Notes under the pieces: generated by a model | The model's database searches: none | What the model was told of the DNA's origin: nothing | Seen by the model: the letters and a program-made list of their open reading frames with translations, nothing else | DNA from: Hydrangea macrophylla | Lineage: Eukaryota > Streptophyta > Magnoliopsida > Cornales > Hydrangeaceae | NCBI GenBank assembly: GCA_033977485.1 | Contig: CM066983.1 | Span: 110,079,580-110,143,579 of the forward strand | Length of the DNA stretch: 64,000 nt | Direction of reading: 5' to 3' | Position numbers and translations under genes: made by a program | Shown here: piece after piece, positions 47,416-57,873 of the stretch | How positions within the stretch are numbered: position 1 is the first letter of the stretch | Layout: the number at the start of each line of letters is the position of its first letter

Positions 47416-48206
47416 TGGTTTATGCATTAGAAAATAGGCACAATAGTTCAATTATGTTCAATGTAAGTTCATGGCGATCATAAACAAAATGCATGTTCAT
47501 GTGTGTTATAAATATTATAACTCTTTAGTCTTTTAGACAATTATAAAAGGATAGATGTATTATGTATGTATGTATGTATGTATGTATTCTACTGGCACGA
47601 GAGCATTTTGACCGAACAAAAAAAACATGTGCATTTGCACGGGTTATTGACTAGTTAATAATTACATATTAAAAGAACTTACTAAAAATTTAAAAAATTG
47701 TCAACTAGAAATTGTTAATGAAGTCAGACATGTACAAAATCTTGTGCAAAAAATAGAAAAGCAACTAGTAATTAGGTTTAATAAGAGAAGATCATCGAGA
47801 ACATTCTTTTGAATTAGTAATTCTTAGAAAAAAATCACGTAGAAATAAGTGATAGTAACTACACACTCGAACAGCTAGAAGAAATGTTAGTAACTACATG
47901 CTCAAACCTGTATAAACAATTAGGTTTAATAAGTCTTGAGAAAATGAAACTCTTGAAGAATTGGAAAAGAATAATGGCATGCTCGAAAATAATGAAACTA
48001 GTAGAAACCATGGTAATAAAAGAAGAAGGAAGATTTTTATTTTTTGATATGTGAAGAATGAAGTTAAAGTCAAAAAAATAATTTTCCTAAAAATTCTAGT
48101 AGAGAACTAATAGAAGAAACACCAAGAGATTATGAATACAGAAGAAGATCATGAGGAAATTATAGCTTTTTAAATAGAGAAAATTCAAGTTTTAGGGGAA
48201 CTCATT
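47416..48206. other. A-rich DNA, nothing recognised
   Basis: Includes an (ATGT)n microsatellite at about 47560-47587. Short repeated phrases ('agaaatgttagtaactacatgctc', 'caattaggtttaataag') near 47770-47935 suggest a degraded local duplication. No gene supported. Confidence 0.5.
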
Positions 48207-48207
48207 A

Positions 48208-48416
48208 CAAATCATAATAGAGCAAAATAATACATTAATAAAAATATAAAAAGAACTTATTGAAAATGTAGAGAATCTAATTGATGGAAGGTGGTGGTGA
48301 AAAATAATTGGGTATTAAAAAAAAAGAAGGAGAAAATACTAATTTGAAGAAAACTTCTGGGGAGTTTAATACAATTCTTTAAACTACTAGGATACTCATT
48401 TAATTAAGAAGTTCTC
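48208..48416 (+). repeat. Direct repeat, left copy
   Basis: About 210 bp starting 'caaatcataatagagcaa' that recur at 49616-49836 with roughly 7 percent differences by eye. Together the copies bracket a truncated LTR. Confidence 0.9.
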
Positions 48417-48429
48417 ACCTATACATGTT

Positions 48430-49615
48430 TTGACTTTTGACGATGAAATTGTGATCCGGAAAAAATTCATGTGTTAATAGTAGACCCATTAATTATGCAC
48501 GCGTTTAAATGTGAAAAGCATGTCTAACTTTTATGCGAGCACGTTAAGTGATTATGTGGGTCAAAGGGGGGACTTATACAATTTCATGCCGGAGTAAGCT
48601 TCTCGATGTTTGAGAATTTAGTAGTGATAGCTCCTGTGCATGGTTTAAGATTTGGATTTGGCAGGGCACTTGGGATGCGATGGTTGTAGACTTGGACTAG
48701 CCATTGGCATCACAGTTTAAGACTTGGACTTGCCGCTACTGGATGAATGCATGTTTTTCTCCCTAGTGACCATTTGATGTGATTTATGAGATTAAAGCAT
48801 GTTTGATCATATATGCATATATTATAATTTGTGCACTCAGTATATAGCTGAGCAGTGAAGCTTTAGTCCATTGCAGGTGAAAAGAAGAAAGGAAAGAAGA
48901 AACGCGAAGAGTGAGGCCGATGGGACGACGAAATCGCCCTCATTTATATTTTTGTTTCCTTTCCAAAGGTGTAATAAGATTTTTAGAGGTTAAAATCATG
49001 ATCGTAACTTAGATATCTTGGAGTAGATTCGTAGTATCGTAATCTGTAGTAAACTCTTATAATCATGTTTTGAATCGTTGAATTATAGTTGTGAAACGTG
49101 GGAATTGGATTGGGAAAGTCATGGCTTTGAGCTGCTGCAGAATGTGCAGAATTGTGGGAGATCATTCGACTGGATCCCTGCCACAGTCGACTGAACCCCT
49201 GTTTTTAATGAATATCCTTTCAGTTTTCAAAGGTATCAGTCGACTGGAAAAATGAAAAACAGTCGACTGAAAAATGTTTTCAAAACACACATTCTGCTGG
49301 AGCTGGTCCAGTCGACCGGAGGGTTACCAGTCGATTGAGAAATTGAGACCCCAGTCGACTAAGTCCTCGACACAGCCGACTGGATCGAGCTAGTGAACTT
49401 TTATACTCTCTGCAGTTGGCGACACAGTCGACTGGACCTCTATTTTCAAAATGGATTCTTTCGGGAAGTGTTTCAATTGAGCAAACATTTTTAGAACTCT
49501 AGTTTTAATGAATTTTACTTATGTTTTCCGCTGCTATTTACTTTAATAGAATTGGATGAGCTTTGATAGCGTGCCACGTGTCCTATTTCTGCGCGTTACG
49601 GAATGGGTCGTGACA
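48430..49615 (+). mobile_element. 5'-truncated Ty3 LTR of the CAGTCGACTG family
   Basis: The 3' end GGGTCGTGACA (49615) and blocks such as 'gtccattgcaggtgaaaaga' and 'gcgtgccacgtgtcctatt' match the solo LTR at 24442-26529 (opposite orientation). The first several hundred bp of the LTR are missing. The CAGTCGACTG cluster is at 49165-49440. Confidence 0.8.
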
Positions 49616-49836
49616 CAAATCATAATAGAGCAAAATAATGCATTAATAAAAATATAAAAAGAACTTATTAAAAATGTAGAGAATCTAATTGATGCTAGGT
49701 GGTGGTGGTGAAAAATAATTGGGTATTCAAAAAAAAAAAAAAAGGAGTAAATACTGAATTAAAGAAAACTTGTGTGCGGAGTTTAATACAATTCTTTAAA
49801 CTACTAGGATTCTAATTTTAATTATAAAAGTTCTAA
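49616..49836 (+). repeat. Direct repeat, right copy
   Basis: Partner of 48208-48416. It begins immediately after the LTR terminus GTGACA. Confidence 0.9.
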
Positions 49837-50489
49837 TTGGACTTAATTGTCGCACTTATGAACCTCTGAGTCTAAAATGTCCAAATTAAAAATGTAGAAA
49901 TTGAAGTGTCATGACCCTCAAACAACAAGAATGAAAAGTGCAATTTACTCTAGATTAATTTTATATCATGATATTTGTTAGTTCATTTACTATCACTATC
50001 AGTGGTGATTAAAGATTAACCGAGTAATCTTAATTAGATGATTTAGTTTTTATTTGTGGACATATATGTGCATATTTGTATATGTACTTCAATGACAAGT
50101 TGTTTATAGAAAATATTTAATTTCAGAGCTTAATTGTCACGGTCACCTAATCAATTATGTCATTCTTTCATTTCGTTTCAGTTTTCTTCCTACATAAAGA
50201 CAACGTTGAAGATGAATGAGCAATGATTTAGCTCAGTTGAGATTGACTCTATCTACATGTCACGTTTATTATTAGGGTTCGAATCTTATTCCTTCTTTTT
50301 TTTTTGGGTCTTAGCACTTAAGCCTTTACAAGAGACCACTAAATCAAATAATTAAAAAAAAAAAAGACAAAGAAAAAAAAAGGTAACATCGAATCATTAG
50401 AATTATTTGACCGCAAAAAGAAATCATTAGAGTTAAACATTTCACTTGATCTTTTTTTTTTGTGTGAGTCTTCTAAAACAAGAAACTAA
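49837..50489. other. Intergenic DNA, nothing recognised
   Basis: AT-rich with poly-T/poly-A runs; no gene or clear transposon terminus seen. Confidence 0.5.
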
Positions 50490-50656
50490 GGGCTCGTTTG
50501 GTAACGTTGTCGTTTTCTGTTTTTATTTTCGTTTTTTAGAAAACGAAAATTGAAAACACGTTTGGTAACGTTTTCGTTTTTTGTTTTTAAAAAACGTTTT
50601 CAAAATTTGGGTAAAAAATGAAAACACCAAAAAGTCATTTTTAGTTTCCTGTTTTT

Positions 50657-50695
<39 letters not shown>

Positions 50696-50810
50696 TCAAC
50701 AATGTTACCAAACAAGTTTTTGTTTTTTTTTAAAAAAAAAAAAAACCAAAACTGGTTTTCGTTTTTAAAAAACTGAAAACAGAAAACAGGAAACGTTACC
50801 ATGCGAGTCC
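50490..50810. mobile_element. Tourist/PIF-Harbinger-type MITE, strongly fold-back
   Basis: GGGCTCGTTTGGTAACGTT on the left is mirrored by AACGTTACCATGCGAGTCC on the right, each flanked by TAA (50487-50489 and 50811-50813). The interior is a T-rich arm followed by an A-rich arm that can pair with it; ORFs inside are lysine/phenylalanine low complexity. Confidence 0.85.
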
Positions 50811-50813
50811 TAA

Positions 50814-51708
50814 AAGTAACACAATAATCATTTAAGTGGTTCATAAAAATTCAGTTCTATGTGGTTCTATTTTTATTTAGTTGTTTCTTGGGTACATTGG
50901 AGTCATGTCGAGCTAAAAAACGCCTCAGAGAATTATTATTGATCAACCCAAAATAGCGTTGATTTCCAAACAAGTCCTAGCTAGGAAGTGGAATTCTCTC
51001 CTTTTATAGTTTGAGGAAGTCATTTGGAACCTAACACAAGAAAAGCATTTCATTTTTTTAAAATAAAATTTTTTTTTTAATAGAGAGACAAGAACATTAT
51101 TTAGTCTATATTTTTTCCATTTTGAAGAGCAAAGGAGGCTTGGATATGTGTCAACTGCGGAAGGGTAAGCCTGGGGAGGTCTGATGGGACTCATTCATCC
51201 ACGGAGCCCTCAAATACCATTTGACAAAGTTATCTAATGTTTTTCAAAATCTCTTTTGAATATTTGTCCGGATACTTTAATTATAGCCAGAGTTGAATTG
51301 TCTCATTTATATTTTATTTTTATATAGTATCGCAAAGTAAGAAAAAGAGATTTAATTTTTGTTGTTTTCTTGGGAGTGGACATTGGCGGTATCACATACA
51401 GCTAGTACAAATAGTAAAATATTTAAAAATTAAATTTGAAATTAAATTTGAGAATTATAGTATTATTTTTGTTCCAAATGTAATCTTTCAAAATTATCAT
51501 TTTTTTCAGTTAAATTATTATGTACGAGTGTACAAATATGAATTCTACGGTTGCATCCGAAGAAACCAAAATCCTTATTATATGAGATTATTATACCCAA
51601 TCTCTCCTTAGGTTAAAATTCTCACTTGTATGTGTATGGTTAAAATAAAGGCTCTAGAGTGGCATGTTCTCTTTGAGTTTGGGAAATGAACATCCTTTTG
51701 CCTTTATA
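50814..51708. other. Intergenic DNA, nothing recognised
   Basis: No gene supported. The minus-strand ORF at 50943-51194 lacks recognisable features and I do not regard it as real. Confidence 0.5.
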
Positions 51709-51973
51709 GGGTTAACTACATTTTATAATCTTTTAGTTTATTATTTGTGTTAATTTGGTCTCTGTATTTTAAAAAGTGTTACTTTAGTTCCTGTAGTTTC
51801 AGAAGTGTGTCATTTTAGTCCTTCAAACACTTTTTGTGATAAATTTTTTTTACTTTCAGTGACAAAATAATTCGTCACTAAAGGATTTATTGGACCTATT
51901 TGACATACTTATAAAACTACATAGACTAAAGCGATACTTTCTAAACTACGAGGGTGTAAAATATATTTAACCC
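51709..51973. mobile_element. 265-bp Mutator-type MITE
   Basis: GGGTTAACTACATTTTATAA on the left is imperfectly inverted on the right (...TAAAATATATTTAACCC). The flanking 9-mers GCCTTTATA (51700-51708) and GCCTATATA (51974-51982) match at 8 of 9 positions. Confidence 0.75.
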
Positions 51974-52055
51974 GCCTATATATATCCTTCTGTTTTGAGT
52001 TTTGTATTAATCTACAATTGCTATATTGAGTTTTGTATTAATCTACAATTGCTAT

Positions 52056-52482
52056 TGTAAGAAATATGTGGGCCATACGGGCACCCACATATATTGGACC
52101 GGGTCCAATGGGCCATGGCTCTTGGAGCCCTAGGGTTTGGATATTATGTGTGTGTATATATATATGATATAAACACAACATATTGGACTATCCCTAACAT
52201 CACAGTAGCCTCTTTATCTCTTTATCTCTCTCTACGGTTTCTCTCTCTAGCTAATCACCAAGGAGCTTGGAATTTAGAACGTGGTATCATCGGGGATTGC
52301 TCAAGAAGCCGTCTTCTATGACCTATGCGGAGCACAAGAGGGTACACGGAGGCAACATGGAGTAGCAGTTCATGGGTGAAGACGCCGGACTCGTAACAAC
52401 ACCGTTCGGCGATCTGTCGGGTTATTCCGCTAGGTAAGTGACCTAAACCCGACTCGTATGCTTGCGTGCATATTTATCTACA
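52056..52482 (+). mobile_element. Ty1/copia 5' LTR
   Basis: A 427-bp segment begins TGTAAGAAATATGTGGGCC and ends CTACA, directly followed by the primer-binding site TTGGTATCAGAGCC (52483-52496). A TATA-like run (52155-52166) is followed by a CT-rich leader. No copia gag or pol is visible downstream before the 54457 Ty3 insertion, so the element is either truncated or split by that insertion. Confidence 0.8.
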
Positions 52483-52926
52483 TTGGTATCAGAGCCTGTA
52501 GGTTGTTGATTCGCCCGTAGATCACCCGAATTGAATCTGTCATTAAAGCTTCAAGCAAACTTTTATCAAAACTTTGAAAATTGATTTTGAAGTGGGTATA
52601 ATATAAAACTTCAATAGAAGTCCTAATTTTTTATATGATTGTGTCCCATATGATCCCTAGAGTCCCCCATAAGAATTTTGTGGACTGACTATCTCCTACG
52701 AAAGAGAAATTAGAAACCCTCGCAAAGTCCATAGCGCAGCCATAGAGGCTGCTGCGTTTCTTTTCGTCCATGTGAAGAAGATGAAATGAATTTTAAGTGG
52801 GGTCCATTCGCTCATGTGGCGCATGTGGCCCATATCCAAGTTTGTATTGTATGTTACTCAATGAGTAGCTCATGGAAATTTCTTGGTGGGTTGGGACTTG
52901 AATATATATATATATATATACATATA

Positions 52927-53106
52927 CGAAAATTCTCTAAAGAGTGCGTCCTCTCTTTATTAAAGAGAGGGTCTCTGTTTTGACCATCAGAACGTATTTT
53001 CATTAAGGGCAATATTGACATTTCACAGTTTTTAAATATGATCGGACGGCCAAAATATAAGCCATCTCTTTAATAAAGAGAGGACGCCCTTCTTAGAGCC
53101 TGACTG
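52927..53106. mobile_element. Second copy of the 180-bp Mutator-type MITE
   Basis: CGAAAATTCTCTAAAGAG to ...TAGAGCCTGACTG, colinear with the MITE at 20407-20586 and including the same internal fold-back ('cctctctttattaaagagagg'). The flanks are TA-rich microsatellite, so a TSD cannot be defined. Confidence 0.8.
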
Positions 53107-53413
53107 TATATATATATATATATATTTGTTTTGGACCAAAAAGCCCCTAAATTTTTATTTACATATTTTGTTTGGGGTTTTGTATACAAGGTTAGATCAA
53201 ACACTTGCTATCATTGTAGATTTGGGTTTTACAAATACAGGCACTAAATCATTGTTATTTATTTTTTTTTCAGCCTTAATGTTAATGAAAAGTGAAATTT
53301 TCAAATACTTTATAATTCAGAAAATAGCAGAAAATTGAAATTTCATTTTCCAGAATTGAGAATATTGGATGGGATTCTAAGATAATTTTTTGTGTAAATT
53401 ATCATGTATTTAT

Positions 53414-53990
53414 GGTATTTTAGAGCATAATTAATGTTTATGGACGTTTATTTAATTGCTTATAATAGCCAAAATACACTATTAATTTTTGTAATTTATA
53501 TGGGACATAAGGGACACTGTTTTAAGACCATGTAAAATTTTGTGGAACCCACAGGTAATTTTTGGTAAATTATCTCAATCATATTAATATTTTAGAGCAT
53601 ATAATTGTGTGTTTTTGTACACATATTAAATTGCTTAAAATATTTTTATTGATTATTAGTTCAGGAAGTTAACACGATGTGTTTAGAACACTAGTAGTAG
53701 CTTGAGAAAATTATTTTAGTGTATTTTCTCGCTCTTTGGGACGTATTTTAGAGCATATATGTTGTGTTGAGTATGCAATATTAATTGCTTAAAAATACAA
53801 CCAATTAAAAGTTGTTAATTCTTGAATTTAATGTCTAGTGTGTTTTGTACACTGATTGGAGACTTGAGAAAATTTTATGAATTATCTCATTTTTTGTTTT
53901 GGTATTTTAGAGCATAAAATTTATGCTTATGGGCATTTATTTAATTGCTTAAAATAGCCAAAATAGATTATTAATTTTTTAAATTAATGT
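53414..53990 (+). repeat. Diverged tandem repeat, about 155-175 bp unit, four copies
   Basis: The phrase TATTTTAGAGCATA recurs at about 53417, 53588, 53745 and 53906. Each time it is followed by 'tta(a)attgctta(a)aata' and by a 'gtgtttngnacac' block. The spacing is irregular and the copies have diverged. Confidence 0.75.
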
Positions 53991-54547
53991 GGGGGTGTTT
54001 GGAACACCATATTAGACCACTAAAAATCTTTGGAGAACAAATTCTTGAAATTTTTTGTATTTTTAGGAATTTTGTTGCTCATAGTTAATTTTGTTTAACT
54101 AAGATCAATTTATTATGTTAAATTGATTCAAAATGTTTTTGGGCCTTGGTGAAATTCCGGAAATTTTTATTTATAATGAAAAATTTGTTTTTCAATTAAT
54201 TAAATTTTTCATAAGGTTTTAAATTAATTGTTAATTTAAAGGGCCCTTAATAAATTGGTTTTAAATTATGTTTTAAGACCTAAAATTGGGTTAAAATTAA
54301 TGAAAAAATCAGGATTTTTTCATTGATTTTACCTAGCTTATGGGAGCTATTCGGGCTGTGCAATAATCATTTTATTGCACATTTTATTATTTTTAGAAGC
54401 TCATTGCATTGTTGGTCACGTTTAATTATTGTTGTTTGTGATTGGTTGACCCTATGTGTAATACCCTGTATTTTGGTATTTTAATAAGACCCGGTATTTC
54501 ATTTCTATACTCGTATAAACTTTCTCTTCCTTTTGGAAAATTTTGAT

Positions 54548-54765
54548 ACCAATCGATTGACATATTCCCAATCGATTGACACTTTTCTGATACCAATCGA
54601 TTGATAAGTTATCCCAATCGATTTACATTCAACCGACTAAAAGTGATGACGTGTCAAACTTTCCAATCGATTGCTATTCATCTCAATCGATTGACATTGT
54701 TTCCAATCGATTGACTACAAATATCTGTTGCCAATCGATTGACTGGTGTCTCAATCGATTGACAT
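54548..54765 (+). repeat. CAATCGATTG palindrome cluster 1
   Basis: Nine sites in about 220 bp: eight perfect CAATCGATTG 10-mers and one CAATCGATTT. Spacing is irregular (about 14-45 bp); most are preceded by C or T and followed by AC(A). It lies upstream of the TATA box. Confidence 0.95.
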
Positions 54766-54824
54766 AACCTGAGAAATGTTTTCTTCTTTCCTTCAGCTTT
54801 AAACGCGTGGCACTCCCATACCCC

Positions 54825-54832
54825 TATATATA
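54825..54832 (+). promoter_or_regulatory. Probable LTR TATA box
   Basis: TATATATA in a GC-richer context ('cccctatatatactcgtcc'), followed about 35 bp later by the GA-rich start of the leader. It is the only well-placed TATA candidate between the palindrome clusters, and the sole LTR difference (a TA indel) falls in it. Confidence 0.55.
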
Positions 54833-55242
54833 CTCGTCCATTTGTGGCCTTGGGTCACTTTGGCAGCTTGAGAGAGAGAGATATATACCTCTTGTAAGAA
54901 TATATACACACATATATATATATCTCTATATCTACACATATATACACACCCTCACACACACTCACTGCCGTGGCAGCTGGGAAGAAGAAGGAGAAACAGA
55001 AAGAAGAAGAAAGAAGGAAGGAAGAGACAGAGAGAGAGAAGGCTGGACAGAGAAGGAAGAGAGAGAGAGAGAGAAGTTGGTTTCAAGCTTAAACACACCC
55101 CAAACGCACCCTAGGTGAGTCCTAACTCACTTGGTCTCTTTATATGAAGTTTATATAAGCTATTATGATGTTTAGATGGGTTACATGCATGTAGTGCACG
55201 TTTATATATGCTGTTTTTACAATCTGCTGGAGAAGACGTAGT

Positions 55243-55407
55243 TCCAATCGATTGACATGATCTCAATCGATTGACATCAGTTGCATCCCAATCGATTGAA
55301 TAGGATTTCAATCGATTGACATTGTTCCAATCGATTGACATATTTCTCAATCGATTGACATAACTTTTGTTCCAATCGATTGAACTTTTGTTCCAATCGA
55401 TTGACAT
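55243..55407 (+). repeat. CAATCGATTG palindrome cluster 2
   Basis: Eight perfect 10-mers in about 165 bp, downstream of the TATA box and of the splice-donor-like site, hence within transcribed leader if the promoter call is right. Confidence 0.95.
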
Positions 55408-55714
55408 GATCAGTACATAGTTTCCTTTGCCTGTTTATTATATAAGAGGTTTAGTTGTTCGATTTCTAATTCGGAATTCCATTATGCGATTATGGGGTAG
55501 ACAGGAGAAATGTGACACCAAAGATTTATGGATAATGAATAAAAAGTAATATGAAGACGTGGGTTGACGTGTTGTTTCTGATATGAGTTCGATATCCGTT
55601 TCTTTTAATCCGAGTAGTCAGGCCACATTGGGAATTGTCATGTGTCGATGTAGAATGGAACGTAAGTAGGTTTGGTAAGTTCCGGGAATGGTACGTGGAT
55701 GGATGATTGGTCAT

Positions 55715-56040
55715 GATATGCTCTTAAAAGCGGTGAACCGGACCATGGTTCTTAAAAGCGGTGAGCTGGACCAAGAAGTCTTAAGATAGACTGGATGATC
55801 TGTGATATGCTCTTAAAAGCGGTGAACCGGACCATGGTTCTTAAAAGCGGTGAGCTGGGATCACTAGTAGATGACGTTAAGTCGTGGCAATAGATTGATA
55901 TGCCTTGTTCGAAACGTTATATCCCTGAAATGCGGTGAACAGGACCATTGTTCTTAAAAGCTGGGGACAGACTGACGTGAAGTCCATGACATGCGGTGAG
56001 CAGGACCATTGCTCTTAAAAGCGATGGACAGAATAAGGGT
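55715..56040 (+). repeat. Minisatellite in the LTR
   Basis: Degenerate copies of 'ctcttaaaagcggtgaaccggacc' and 'ttcttaaaagcggtgagctgg', at least seven units with one larger duplication (55719-55789 versus 55808-55858). Confidence 0.9.
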
Positions 56041-56698
56041 GTATCCCTAGAGTTAAACGATTGAGTCTGTTCATGACATCTGAATACGTTGAGTTCGGTA
56101 TTTGAGTAATAAGACGATAAGGGTCGGTTTACAAGAATGAATAGAAGAACAAGATAATGTTATTTTATAATAAGATGTTAACTCTTGTTTTTATGAGCTT
56201 GTGTTTACTTCAGATAACTGGTACCTCGTTAGTTTATGCTCACTCAGCTCTCAGTAAGCTGACGGCCTTTTATTGCCTGGACATTCCCCGTCCAGAATAT
56301 CCTGCCCCTTGTTTTACAGGTAATGACCAGTACACTGATGAGTGTTATTTAGAGGAAGGCCCCACCGATGACGATTACACCAGGAAGGATTATCCTTATG
56401 CCAGTTGAAGACTGAAGATGTTATAATTAGATTTAATTTCAGTTGTTCTGTTAAACTTTTGTTAATGGGTACTTGGGCATTTGTTGTCTTCAGACCTGTT
56501 GTGATCCTGTGGACCATACTCTGATATTTTGTAATAGTTAACACTGTGTGTTATTCTCAGTTGGTTACTGTTGCTTTTCTTTTGGACTAGTACTGTGTGG
56601 TGTGGATTATTAGTGACTTTCACCTGTCATTCCTTATGGACCCATAAAGGAAATTTATTTTTCTCTATTTATGCTGCTCCGGGGCGTGACAGGATTTT

Positions 56699-56710
56699 TG
56701 GTATCAGAGC
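56699..56710 (+). other. Primer-binding site (initiator tRNA-Met)
   Basis: TGGTATCAGAGC starts seven bases after the LTR terminus TGACA. Confidence 0.92.
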
Positions 56711-56859
56711 CTGCGTTCGGTACTCTAGGTTGTGATACTTTTGTTCACTAAGTATTTCCACACCATCTGGTCCTAGTGTGTTAAGATTCTTTGAGATGAG
56801 ATATGAGTATAAGATAAGTTCGTCTTCCTGACGATAGATAGTTTCCTTTGCAGGATAGC

Positions 56860-57873
56860 ATGGATCCGGAGTTTCACCAGTTTGTGACTGATGCTTATGG
56901 AGGACATATTATCCATGGAGATACCGTGGAGCCAGCTGACCCAGAGTTTTATCGTGAGCGTGTGTGCCAGATAGCTAGTCGACATTTAGAGGAAGACATG
57001 TGGAGAGCACTTTATGTGACCAGGAGTACTCACCCGACCCAGATGCGCATGGATGCTTACCACTTAGCGAGAGTTGGCAGAGACATTTGCCAGGAGATGT
57101 TGCGACTAGTTTTGAGTAAACCAGAGATGGATGAGATTGAGTTGAGAGCCATTATAGCCGGTCCACCAGAGCCCGTAGTTGCACCAGCAGCAGCTCCAGC
57201 AGCCCCACCATCACCAGTGCCCGACGTACCCGTCCCAGAGCCAGAGCCTGAGCCGATTGAGGATGAGGAAGATGTAGAGCCTCAGGATGAGCATCCCGAT
57301 GAGGACATGGATGGAGATGGAGAGGAGGAGCCGATAGATGATGAGGACCCAGTAGAGGATGAGCATGCAGATGATGCAGATGATGATGAAGCTGAGGATG
57401 ACCCCGAGGAGCCAGAGTTTGAGCCAGAGGATCCAGTACCAGACCCAGAGGCTATTGAGGCAGACATAGTGGTAGACGAGGAGGTACCCGACGAGGAGAT
57501 AGTTGTGCCAGAGATACCCGTTGTGCTTCAGATACCAGCTGGACCGATTATGCATATGGCAGCCATGGCCGATATGGCAGTAGGATGGATAGCCCAGATG
57601 GTAGCACAGCCAGCAGATTTTGTTATGGGAGAGATAGCTATAGCAGGAGCTCTTGACATAGCTGACGGTTTTGCTGCAGTAGCTATTGATGTCGCTAACC
57701 AGGCAATAGCAGACGTGATGGAGGACGATGATGCAGAGATGATAGAGGATTGGGATATAGGGGTAGTAGTTGGAGATCTTGTCGCACCAGTTGAGGATGA
57801 TCCACTCGAGGAGATGGATATAGACCCGGAGGATGAGGCACCACCAGCAGGATCAGATGCTGACGACTTTTGA
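56860..57873 (+). CDS. Extra pre-gag ORF: acidic protein of unknown function
   Basis: 337 residues from ATG to TGA, uninterrupted. The first about 105 residues look globular and helical (FYRERVCQIASRHLEEDMW, YHLARVGRDICQEMLRLVL). A Pro/Ala stretch follows (about 110-135), then a long Asp/Glu-rich region with acidic PE/DE repeats (about 135-225). An Ala/Ile/Met-rich segment follows (about 230-285), and the protein ends in a second acidic tail (SDADDF). There is no CCHC knuckle, protease, RT or other domain I know, and it is not a typical Gag. It begins 150 bp after the primer-binding site. A good 3' splice site (TTTCCTTTGCAG|) ends at 56853, six bases before the ATG. Another ORF upstream of gag is known in Ogre/Tat elements but is not usual for chromoviruses. 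I assign no function. Confidence 0.75.
   Translation: MDPEFHQFVTDAYGGHIIHGDTVEPADPEFYRERVCQIASRHLEEDMWRALYVTRSTHPTQMRMDAYHLARVGRDICQEMLRLVLSKPEMDEIELRAIIAGPPEPVVAPAAAPAAPPSPVPDVPVPEPEPEPIEDEEDVEPQDEHPDEDMDGDGEEEPIDDEDPVEDEHADDADDDEAEDDPEEPEFEPEDPVPDPEAIEADIVVDEEVPDEEIVVPEIPVVLQIPAGPIMHMAAMADMAVGWIAQMVAQPADFVMGEIAIAGALDIADGFAAVAIDVANQAIADVMEDDDAEMIEDWDIGVVVGDLVAPVEDDPLEEMDIDPEDEAPPAGSDADDF

Larger units (their letters stand above)
52483..54456 (+). other. Copia-derived untranslated region without recognisable gag
   Basis: Begins with the copia primer-binding site. It contains a Mutator-type MITE at 52927-53106, then AT-rich DNA with a diverged tandem repeat of about 155-175 bp (53414-53990). 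I find no Gag or Pol motif on either strand. Confidence 0.55.
54457..56691 (+). repeat. 5' LTR of the young chromovirus
   Basis: 2,235 bp, TGTAATACCC...GGGGCGTGACA. In order it contains a CAATCGATTG palindrome cluster (54548-54765), TATA box TATATATA (about 54825), and a GA-rich leader with CT/CA microsatellites. Then come a strong 5' splice-site match CTAG|GTGAGT (55115), a second palindrome cluster (55243-55407) and a minisatellite of 'cttaaaagcggtgaaccggacc' units (55715-56040). Confidence 0.95.

Noticed and set aside
50523..50844. Lysine/phenylalanine-rich ORFs
   Set aside because: They lie in the poly-T/poly-A arms of a Tourist MITE.
54548..55407. Regularly repeated short palindromes resembling a CRISPR array
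   Set aside because: The repeats are 10-13 bp, spacing is irregular and the region is an LTR of a eukaryotic retrotransposon.
55111..55407. Identical 98-codon minus-strand ORFs at 55111 and 63458
   Set aside because: They are the two LTR copies of one element, read across the CAATCGATTG repeat; the SIDW repeats are translations of that motif.
57211..57555. Minus-strand ORF of 114 codons opposite the extra ORF
   Set aside because: It is the antisense of an Asp/Glu-rich coding region, which tends to leave long open antisense frames; it has no start context or domain.
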